From Deltaproteobacteria bacterium (GTDB taxonomy: Bacteria; Desulfobacterota; GWC2-55-46; JADFVP01), in contig JAJRYL010000321.1 in NCBI GenBank assembly GCA_024275855.1, positions 1-6,043 on the forward strand: a stretch of 6,043 bases of DNA, written 5' to 3'. Shown in pieces: positions 1 through 4,785 of this stretch. The notes under the pieces are model-generated. The model made no database searches, was not told the origin of the DNA, and saw nothing but the letters and a program-made list of their open reading frames with translations. Each line of letters opens with the position of its first letter. Positions within the stretch are counted from its first letter, which is position 1. Both the position numbers and the translations under genes were made by a program.

Positions 1-900
1 ACCGCTGCCGATAAGCCCCAAGAGCACTACAACCTCTCTGTTTATCAACAGTGGCGCGAGGGTCAGCGGCACTCTTGCGCCTACTCCTTCACAACCGCTT
101 ATAAGCGGTTGCAGCTCTTCTATCGCCTCAACCTCAAGGGTAGAGTAACACCTGTTATTTATAACGCTCTTGAACGGCTCTACCTCCAGCCCGTACCTGC
201 TGCCCATTATCCCGTCAGGGTCTTTAAACCCGGAGACGGCCCTCACGACAAGCTCTCTGTTGTCGGCCTCTACAACAAGAATAAAGGCCTTGTCGGCATC
301 GGTTATAATCTGGCCGAGGTTCATTGTTTTGCGAAAGACTTCGTCCTTTTCATTCGTATCGTCAATACTCTCGTTTATGGTGTGCATAATAGAGAGTTCT
401 TTTATCTTATCTTCGAGCCTTCTTCTCGCGGTGTCGGGCAGTGACGTATTCGCGCGCGAAGCGGTGTCCGAAGAACCTACGGTACGAAGAATGTTCTTGC
501 CGCTAGTATTGGAGCTTAAGGCCTTATTGAGCGCGGCTACAAGCTCGTCGCCTCGAAAAGGTTTTGTCAGAAAATCATTGGCGCCGTACTTCATGGCCTC
601 TACCGCCGTATCTATCGAAGGATAACCCGTTATCATTACAACGGGTATGCCGGGGGAGGCCTCTTTGGCGCTTTTTAAAAAGTCGAGCCCGGAGAGTCCG
701 GGCATATTTATATCCGTTACCAGAACATCGTAGCGGTCGGCGCTAAGGCGTAACTCTTCAATAGCCGACTCCGCGTTTCCAAATGTAGCTACTACCCAAC
801 CCTTTACTGAAAGTATAGCGGATACGGCATCGCTGACAATATCATCATCGTCAACGAGCATTACCCTTAAGGGCACTGCTTTTGCTAACGCTGCCTCCAA
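1..900 (-). CDS. Response regulator receiver protein with GAF domain (C-terminus outside window)
   Basis: The reading frame is open for 300 codons and leaves the window without a stop. The receiver domain covers about residues 10-127. VMLVDDDD holds the acidic pair (D17/D18), D63 in VLVTDINMPG is the phosphoacceptor, T91 is in MITGYPS, and K113 is in the TKPF motif, so all CheY-type active-site residues are present. A charged, helical linker (about 155-185) leads into a GAF-like sensory domain from about 187 (TDADKAFILVVEADNRELVV...SGF pattern). I chose the TTG at 900-898 because AAGGAG (913-908) sits 7 nt upstream. The GTG at residue 9 and the ATG at residue 14 lack a spaced SD, and the ATG would cut the first beta strand. 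It lies 47 bp after the 220-aa receiver gene and is probably co-transcribed. The output domain (kinase, GGDEF, HD-GYP or none) cannot be seen. The receiver call is firm; GAF is a pattern judgement. Confidence 0.86.
   Translation of the reverse strand, partial: MEAALAKAVPLRVMLVDDDDIVSDAVSAILSVKGWVVATFGNAESAIEELRLSADRYDVLVTDINMPGLSGLDFLKSAKEASPGIPVVMITGYPSIDTAVEAMKYGANDFLTKPFRGDELVAALNKALSSNTSGKNILRTVGSSDTASRANTSLPDTARRRLEDKIKELSIMHTINESIDDTNEKDEVFRKTMNLGQIITDADKAFILVVEADNRELVVRAVSGFKDPDGIMGSRYGLEVEPFKSVINNRCYSTLEVEAIEELQPLISGCEGVGARVPLTLAPLLINREVVVLLGLIGSG
92..111. repeat. Perfect 20-bp palindrome inside the receiver-GAF gene
   Basis: CAACCGCTTATAAGCGGTTG is identical to its own reverse complement. 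It lies within coding sequence, encoding QPLISGC near the end of the visible GAF region. It could fold as a hairpin in mRNA or be an operator-like site. No function is assigned. Confidence 0.6.
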
Positions 901-920
901 AGAACTTCTCCTTCTGATCG

Positions 921-940
921 ATTATAAAAAAGCTTTTTTA
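921..940 (-). promoter_or_regulatory. Possible internal promoter element (TATAAT) next to an A/T palindrome
   Basis: In the 47-bp gap between the two receiver genes, a 16-bp palindrome (TAAAAAAGCTTTTTTA, 940-925) overlaps a perfect TATAAT (926-921), about 20 bp before the TTG start. No TTGACA-like box is found 16-18 bp upstream, so a sigma-70 promoter is only weakly supported. As RNA, the palindrome would form only a weak A-U hairpin, so it is a poor terminator. Confidence 0.25.
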
Positions 941-947
941 GTGGTGT

Positions 948-1610
948 TTAGAGCTTGGCCTGCGACTTGAACTTTAGAAGCCTGTCGGCCTCCTTCAGGT
1001 ACTCTTTCTGCCTGTAAACACCCTGAGTACCTTTGGGAGTTTCTTCACTCACACCCGCAACCGGCTCTTCAACAGCCCCGGCAACCGGCGTATCCGGTTT
1101 AGGCTGCGGGGCGGCTTTGGCGGGGCTGCTACCCGTAACGGCTCCGGCGCCGCCGCTCAGCTTGTCTTTAAGCATAGCTATTTCGCTGTAAGCGTCGCGC
1201 AGTTCGTCAAGCAGAGCCTTGTTCTGAAAAGTCAGCCGAAGCCGCTCGCAGGCGTTTTTGATGACTATCATCAACTCGTCGAGCCTGAAAGGTTTGGCTA
1301 TATAGTCGTAAGCGCCGGCCTCTATCGCCTTTACGGCGGTCTCTATGGTAGCGTAGCCGGTTATTATTATAACAAGAATGTCTTTGTCGAGTTCCTTGAT
1401 CTTGGTAAGAAGCGTAAGGCCGTCCATACCGGGCATCATGAGGTCGCAGACCACGAGGTCGTACTTCTCCATACGGAGCTTAGTCAGAGCCTCCTGACCG
1501 TCCTGAGCCACATCGGCCACATAGTCCCAATTACGGACAGCCTCGATTAAAAGCTCCCGCAGGTCAACATCGTCATCAACTATGAGTATTTTAAACTTCT
1601 CTGCAGCCAT
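948..1610 (-). CDS. Stand-alone CheY-like response regulator with low-complexity tail
   Basis: A 220-aa protein with a receiver domain at residues 6-122. D12/D13 lie in ILIVDDD, the phosphoacceptor is D56 in VVCDLMMPGMDG, T84 is in IIITGYATIE, and K106 is in IAKPF. The GYATIETAVKAIEAGAYDY segment resembles receivers of NtrC-family regulators, but there is no AAA+ or DNA-binding domain. A helical, charged stretch (about 123-151) is followed by an Ala/Pro/Glu-rich region with an imperfect repeat (PVAGAVEE / PVAGVSEE, 175-190) and a basic, probably helical end (about 199-220). The ATG at 1610 has GAAGG (1624-1620) 9 nt upstream. It sits between the 77-aa gene and the receiver-GAF gene, downstream of a sigma-28-type promoter. 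A role in flagellar or chemotactic phosphosignalling is inferred from context; the partner kinase is unknown. The product class is certain, the pathway is not. Confidence 0.9.
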   Translation of the reverse strand: MAAEKFKILIVDDDVDLRELLIEAVRNWDYVADVAQDGQEALTKLRMEKYDLVVCDLMMPGMDGLTLLTKIKELDKDILVIIITGYATIETAVKAIEAGAYDYIAKPFRLDELMIVIKNACERLRLTFQNKALLDELRDAYSEIAMLKDKLSGGAGAVTGSSPAKAAPQPKPDTPVAGAVEEPVAGVSEETPKGTQGVYRQKEYLKEADRLLKFKSQAKL

Positions 1611-1642
1611 AAATACCTGCCTTCTGTTCTGTTTGTACTATA

Positions 1643-1655
1643 CGCCCTAAGGGCG
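1643..1655 (-). other. Small intergenic hairpin (CGCCC-loop-GGGCG)
   Basis: In the 50-bp gap between the 77-aa gene and the receiver gene, a 5-bp GC stem with a 3-nt loop can form. No T-run follows on the minus strand, so it is not a canonical intrinsic terminator. It may be only a minor mRNA structure. Confidence 0.3.
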
Positions 1656-1660
1656 CAAAG

Positions 1661-1894
1661 TCAACCACCGGAGCTTTTTCTGCGCTTACGCTGTACCTCT
1701 AACATAGTGTCGTCGCTTACAATAGTAGAGATCAAGCGTCCCATAACGAACTTTTTTCTGCCTTCACTTGAGATATCCACTACAGGCTCTTCGTTGTCGG
1801 CCGATTTTACGTTTACCGGGGCAACCGCCTTGCGCTTCTCAAGTATTTCCGGCAGTCCAACCTGTTGTGTCTCTTTAGTATCTGTTTTAGACAT
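1661..1894 (-). CDS. Small hypothetical protein (77 aa), first gene after a sigma-28-type promoter
   Basis: I do not recognise this protein. It is 77 aa, hydrophilic and highly charged, with no signal peptide, membrane segment or cysteine. The N-terminal third (residues 1-35) looks disordered. A central block (VDISSEGRKKF, 39-49) is followed by a short amphipathic stretch (VMGRLISTIVSDDTMLEV, 50-67) and a very basic end (QRKRRKSSGG). The ATG has GGAGGT (1905-1900) 5 nt upstream, a strong SD, and a good sigma-28-type promoter lies about 45-70 bp upstream. These two signals are the main reason to believe it is a gene. VDISSEGRK is faintly reminiscent of the segment before the sigma-28-binding helices of FlgM anti-sigma factors. 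The C-terminal FlgM pattern is absent and the length is short, so FlgM is only a weak alternative. It is probably co-transcribed with the two receiver genes. Confidence 0.7.
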   Translation of the reverse strand: MSKTDTKETQQVGLPEILEKRKAVAPVNVKSADNEEPVVDISSEGRKKFVMGRLISTIVSDDTMLEVQRKRRKSSGG

Positions 1895-1899
1895 AGGTG

Positions 1900-1905
1900 A
1901 CCTCC
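1900..1905 (-). promoter_or_regulatory. Ribosome binding site of the 77-aa gene
   Basis: GGAGGT lies 5 nt before the ATG at 1894. A strong SD here supports the small unrecognised ORF as a real gene. Confidence 0.75.
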
Positions 1906-1907
1906 GG

Positions 1908-1920
1908 ATAGTAATACTAT
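1908..1920 (-). promoter_or_regulatory. Interrupted palindrome between promoter and RBS (ATAGTA-T-TACTAT)
   Basis: Two 6-nt arms flank a single base, located just after the predicted transcription start and before the SD of the 77-aa gene. The position suits an operator, but the arms are AT-rich and short. No regulator can be named. Confidence 0.25.
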
Positions 1921-1936
1921 GCTCTTCCTACTCCAT

Positions 1937-1963
1937 AGATCGGTTATTCACGCTATATCTTTA
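1937..1963 (-). promoter_or_regulatory. Sigma-28 (FliA)-type promoter for the 77-aa gene and receiver genes
   Basis: On the minus strand, TAAA (1963-1960) is separated by exactly 15 nt from ACCGATCT (1944-1937). The enterobacterial FliA consensus is TAAA-N15-GCCGATAA, so the -35 box is perfect and CCGAT of the -10 box matches. The predicted start near 1930 gives a leader of about 36 nt to the ATG at 1894. The flagellin promoter in this window has the same layout and starts both boxes the same way (TAAAG and ACCGA). Confidence 0.72.
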
Positions 1964-2045
1964 ATATTTTTTTGGGTTTTCGGGGAATCTTAACGGTGCG
2001 GGGGAAGAGAACGGCGAAGTGAATATTGTACATAAAAACTAATCT

Positions 2046-2145
2046 GTTACAGAGGGAAAGAGGTGTTGAAAAGGGAAAAAACAGAGCGGGCGCTAAAGAT
2101 ATAAAGAAGAAATTTTAAGGAGAAAACGGTAAAAAAGTAAAACCC
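2046..2145 (-). other. Pyrimidine-rich 3' region after the fliT-like gene
   Basis: Directly after the fliT-like stop, the minus-strand RNA is rich in U and C and poor in G for about 100 nt (runs such as TTTTCTCC, TTTTTTCCC and CTCTTTCCC). No GC-rich stem with a T-run is present. Low-G, pyrimidine-rich RNA is the kind of sequence where Rho acts, so Rho-dependent termination of the fliC-fliT unit is possible. The rest of the 251-bp gap holds only the sigma-28-type promoter and the leader of the 77-aa gene. Confidence 0.3.
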
Positions 2146-2481
2146 TTACCTGGAGTACGCCTTTATTGCCGCGCTGCCTTTCTGCAAGGTGGAAATGGTC
2201 TTTTTATGCTCCTGCACGGTGGCCTCTATATTTATGGCAAGCTCTTTGTCATGCGCGAGGATCTTTTCCATCACCTCTTTCACCTCCGGCTCTTTTATAT
2301 ACTTGCCTAAGCAGAGTTCCGCAAGCTTGCTGAAAATATCGGTTCTTTGCTGCTGGCACTCAAGCATCTGCACCAGCCGGTTGTTCTTTAAATGCTCAAG
2401 TTGTGTAATGGATAGTTCCAGAACCGTGTCGAGCAGCGGGCCAACCCGCTTAGAACCGGAAAGCATAACTTCAGACACCAT
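2146..2481 (-). CDS. fliT: FliT-like flagellar export chaperone
   Basis: A 111-aa, almost wholly helical, charged protein with heptad-like spacing. The C-terminal half (about residues 64-110: EVMEKILAHDKELAINIEA..., then a Lys-rich helix ending AIKAYSR) fits the FliT/FlgN-type chaperone pattern of a DKEL-type motif followed by a long helix and a terminal K-A-Y motif. In known systems FliT binds the cap protein FliD and, in enterobacteria, also FlhDC. No enterobacterial regulatory role is implied here. Its place directly after fliS strongly supports the call, since fliD-fliS-fliT is a common order. The ATG at 2481 overlaps the fliS stop by 11 bp, with GGAG about 8 nt upstream inside fliS, so translation is probably coupled. 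A second ATG at residue 6 is possible. An unnamed helical chaperone is the alternative. Confidence 0.65.
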   Translation of the reverse strand: MVSEVMLSGSKRVGPLLDTVLELSITQLEHLKNNRLVQMLECQQQRTDIFSKLAELCLGKYIKEPEVKEVMEKILAHDKELAINIEATVQEHKKTISTLQKGSAAIKAYSR

Positions 2482-2893
2482 AACTTATGCTCCGCCTCGT
2501 TTCAGGCGCGTTCACAATCGGCAGATCGGTCTTGGCAACGGATATGGCTTCCCATCCGAGCTTAAGCTCGGCGATAATCCCTGTGAAAATCTGTATAGAC
2601 GCGCTGCTGTTCTTCATGTTCGCGTCATTGAGCCTCTCTATACCGTACTGGTAGAGATGGAAAAGGTTGTCTGCGATTTCACCGCCTTTTTCCATATCAA
2701 GTGAGCTGCAAAGCTCGGTAACTATAGCTAAAGACCTGTTTATATTATAACTTCTGGACTCTATATCTCCGTCGGTTATCGCCTTCTGAGCAGCGGCGTT
2801 AAACCTCAAAATACCGTCATAGAGCATTATTACAAGCCTTACTCTATCCGCTGTCATTACCTGCACGTTCTTATACTTCTGGATACCGTTCAT
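2471..2893 (-). CDS. fliS: Flagellin export chaperone FliS
   Basis: FliS binds the C-terminal disordered region of flagellin in the cytoplasm and prevents early polymerisation before export. From the ATG at 2893 the protein is 140 aa, close to the usual FliS length. It begins MNGIQKYKNVQVMTADRV, the classic Y-N-V-T-A opening. Family signatures follow: LVIMLYDGILRF (20-31), a helix ending LAIVTELCSSLDMEKGGEIADNL (55-77), LYQYGIERLNDAN (80-92) and the ELKLGW segment (109-114). A longer in-frame start (TTG at 2911) would overlap fliD and contain the SD itself, so it is rejected. GGAGGG (2909-2904) lies 10 nt before the chosen ATG, and the fliD stop lies 7 nt before it. It overlaps the next gene by 11 bp. 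Confidence 0.95.
   Translation of the reverse strand: MNGIQKYKNVQVMTADRVRLVIMLYDGILRFNAAAQKAITDGDIESRSYNINRSLAIVTELCSSLDMEKGGEIADNLFHLYQYGIERLNDANMKNSSASIQIFTGIIAELKLGWEAISVAKTDLPIVNAPETRRSISYGV
2556..2571. repeat. Perfect 16-bp palindrome inside fliS
   Basis: CCGAGCTTAAGCTCGG is its own reverse complement and lies in the region encoding the ELKLGW segment of FliS. It may be a chance product of codon choice. No function is assigned. Confidence 0.4.
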
Positions 2894-2900
2894 ATATAAT

Positions 2901-4244
2901 CTACCCTCCAAGGAGTGTCATAAGGTAACTGCTCTGCTGTTTCATACCTGCCAATATCAGTTCCAGGGATGTAAAATCTCCCCTTATGCGGTTTTCGTAA
3001 GCGGTAAGCTGGAGTTCCTTATTCCTTATTGTGCTGTCGATTGAGTTGATCGATTTCGTTATCCCCTCCTGCTTCCTATGAATCCTGCCGGTAGAAAAGT
3101 TTGTGATATCGTCAGCAATATCTTGAATAAGTCCGGCAAACCCCTTGTAAGCGGTGGTGTCTTCGACGAAAAGGTCTCTCAGGTTCGTAAAATCGGTTGA
3201 TAAGGCGTTATCGAAGGTGGTCGAGTCCATGGTGAACTTTCCGTGCACGTCTATACTGACGCCCGCGTGAACCAGTCTGTTCATACTTGAACTTAGGCCG
3301 GAAACCTCGGACATCATAACTTTCTTTATGTCGTCCTTTATTGTCCTGGCAATAGCTTCGCCGAAAAACGGTTGCGCAATCTTGGTATCGGTATCATACC
3401 TGTTGTTCTTTTCGATATGATCGACAACCGCGTTAAAGGCGTCGAGAATTTCCTGAACCTTCGCGCGTACGGAACCCGCGTCCCTTGCTATCGTTATGTT
3501 TACGGTCTTTGCGCTGTTGGCGCTCAGCAGGTTGATAGTAACACCGTCGATAACGTCTGTTATGGTATTGGACTGCGAAGAGATAGCGAGCGTATCTACC
3601 GTAAAAGAGGCGTTTGACGAGGGCTGAAGCGTGGACATAACAAGGTTTGTATCGTTTGTAACTACCGTTATATCGCTTGCGGTGCCGGTATCGTTGCTTC
3701 TTAAGGTCAACCTGTACGGGTTGGTCGGGTCTCCGTCATTAAGAATAGAGGCGGTTACGCCGGCGTTGAGCGCGTTAATGTCGTCGCGCAGACCCTCAAG
3801 GGTAGTCGCGGAGGTTACGCTTACCGTCTGGTTTGCGCCCGCGGCGCCTACCTTAAAGGTAAAACTGCCGGTTACCGAAGAGACCGTTGACGTAGAGGTG
3901 GGAAGCCCGGTCGCAATCATCTTATGCGATTTTGCCAGTCCACTCACAACAAGGTCGTAGGTACCGGAGCCTGCCGTAGAGCCTGAATTCGCCGTAAGGA
4001 TCGTCTCGTCCGTAGACGCGGTGGTAAAGACGTTAAGGTCTGTGGCCTGGTTAAAAGCCTCGGCCTTGTCCCTTAAGGTCTTTACGAGAGAATTGAGCGT
4101 ATCGTATGTAGAGGAGAGTTTGTCGAGGCTGGTCTTGTCGTTTTCAAGATTGTCGATAGGTTTACGCTGCAGACCGACAAGCTGAGTGATCAGCGAGCCG
4201 TAATCTATTCCGCTTATTAAACCAGTTGTTGCCGCTATAGCCAT
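2901..4244 (-). CDS. fliD: Flagellar filament cap protein FliD (hook-associated protein 2)
   Basis: FliD forms the oligomeric cap that guides flagellin assembly at the filament tip. The 447-aa protein shows the N-terminal signature TTGLISGIDYGSLITQLVGLQRKPI (6-30) and the FliD_N region to about 110. A Ser/Thr-rich beta domain covers about 110-255. The FliD_C region is at about 258-445, with FNAVVDHIEKN (270-280), AGVSIDVHGKFTMD (327-340), FDNALSTDFTNLRDLF (344-359) and the closing coiled-coil helix ending LAGMKQQSSYLMTLLGG. It has no cysteine, as is common for exported filament proteins. Length is typical for compact FliD. The start at 4244 gives the expected N-terminus, although its SD is weak: AGGAG (4263-4259) lies 14 nt upstream, and a TAGAG closer in. 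It follows flaG by 75 bp, and no clear promoter or terminator was found in that gap. Confidence 0.96.
   Translation of the reverse strand: MAIAATTGLISGIDYGSLITQLVGLQRKPIDNLENDKTSLDKLSSTYDTLNSLVKTLRDKAEAFNQATDLNVFTTASTDETILTANSGSTAGSGTYDLVVSGLAKSHKMIATGLPTSTSTVSSVTGSFTFKVGAAGANQTVSVTSATTLEGLRDDINALNAGVTASILNDGDPTNPYRLTLRSNDTGTASDITVVTNDTNLVMSTLQPSSNASFTVDTLAISSQSNTITDVIDGVTINLLSANSAKTVNITIARDAGSVRAKVQEILDAFNAVVDHIEKNNRYDTDTKIAQPFFGEAIARTIKDDIKKVMMSEVSGLSSSMNRLVHAGVSIDVHGKFTMDSTTFDNALSTDFTNLRDLFVEDTTAYKGFAGLIQDIADDITNFSTGRIHRKQEGITKSINSIDSTIRNKELQLTAYENRIRGDFTSLELILAGMKQQSSYLMTLLGG
2904..2909 (-). promoter_or_regulatory. Ribosome binding site of fliS, embedded in the end of fliD
   Basis: GGAGGG forms the last two glycine codons of fliD (GGA GGG TAG) and lies 10 nt before the fliS ATG at 2893. 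It decides the fliS start and suggests translational coupling of cap and chaperone. Confidence 0.8.
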
Positions 4245-4319
4245 AGTAAAACTCTACGCTCCTGAAATAGGCTTCTTTTTGAGGACTTTTTCGGCCCGAA
4301 TAATGCCGTACAGATGCTA

Positions 4320-4718
4320 TCAGGTCTTGATATCATGCAGAACACCTACCTGTTTAACAAGCCTGTTGATCATTTTCCTGATAGCCAATACCTCTTCGGA
4401 AGGAATCTGCCTTATCACTTCGTCAGTCTCCGGATCAAGAACCTTAACTATAACCTCGTTATTGTCTATATCCACTTCAAACCTTAGATCGGTATCGAGA
4501 GACTTAAGGTGAACCTTAATCTCAGAAGCGGCCTTTACAACCTCTTCAACCGTAGCCGGCTTTTTGCTCTTGACTTTATCCGGCTCTTCAGGAGGTATGT
4601 CAAGCTTGTTCTCACGCTTCTCCGCCTTGGTAGGAGCGGCTTTAGCAACAGCCTTTACAACGTCCGCCAAGGGGCCGCTGGCCACAACGTCTTTTATGGT
4701 TGAAACATCAACTGCCAT
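4320..4718 (-). CDS. flaG: FlaG family flagellar protein
   Basis: FlaG is a small protein encoded between flagellin and fliD in many polar-flagellate bacteria. Loss of FlaG alters filament length in studied species, but its biochemical role is unclear. The 132-aa protein has a variable, charged N-terminal half (Lys/Glu/Pro-rich, 28-56) and a conserved FlaG domain from about 60. The diagnostic block is LRFEVDIDNNEVIVKVLDP (78-96), then ETDEVIRQIPSEEVL (97-111) and a closing amphipathic helix ending KQVGVLHDIKT. There is no signal peptide or membrane segment. The ATG at 4718 follows AAGGAGG (4730-4724) by 5 nt, a strong SD that directly abuts the foot of the fliC-flaG hairpin. It lies 67 bp after fliC and was probably reached by read-through from the flagellin promoter. 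Confidence 0.92.
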   Translation of the reverse strand: MAVDVSTIKDVVASGPLADVVKAVAKAAPTKAEKRENKLDIPPEEPDKVKSKKPATVEEVVKAASEIKVHLKSLDTDLRFEVDIDNNEVIVKVLDPETDEVIRQIPSEEVLAIRKMINRLVKQVGVLHDIKT

Positions 4719-4730
4719 AATCTCCTCCTT

Positions 4731-4770
4731 AGGTGAGGCGGGGAGTGTACTCTCCCCGCCTGCCTCACCT
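4731..4770 (-). other. Strong hairpin between fliC and flaG (mRNA stabiliser or attenuator)
   Basis: On the minus strand, the arm AGGTGA-GGCA-GGCGGGGAG (4770-4752) pairs with CTCCCCGCCTCACCT (4745-4731). This gives 9 + 6 base pairs with a 4-nt bulge and a 6-nt loop, starting 15 nt after the fliC stop. No U-run follows; the flaG SD begins at the very next base. It is therefore not a standard intrinsic terminator. It more likely sets the 3' end or stability of the flagellin mRNA, or modulates flaG translation. Confidence 0.65.
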
Positions 4771-4785
4771 TTGGAATACTCGATT

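Noticed and set aside
449..460. TTCGCGCGCGAA palindrome in the receiver-GAF gene
   Set aside because: A 12-bp palindrome of low complexity is expected about once by chance in a window of this size.
109..746. Several plus-strand open frames opposite the receiver-GAF gene
   Set aside because: They are antisense shadows: the minus-strand frame carries a full receiver domain with its catalytic residues, and the plus frames show no motif or SD.
1707..2704. Plus-strand open frames opposite the 77-aa gene, fliT and fliS
   Set aside because: They overlap recognisable minus-strand genes or strongly signalled ones, with Ser/Cys-rich translations typical of antisense frames.
2894..2911. Start of fliS at the TTG at 2911
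   Set aside because: It would overlap the fliD end and include the fliS SD; the ATG at 2893 gives the normal FliS N-terminus.
4245..4319. Possible sigma-54 (GG-N10-GC) or sigma-28 promoter between flaG and fliD
   Set aside because: Only the GG/GC spacing fits; the flanking -24/-12 bases match poorly, and no TAAA lies 15 nt before the GCCGAAAA.
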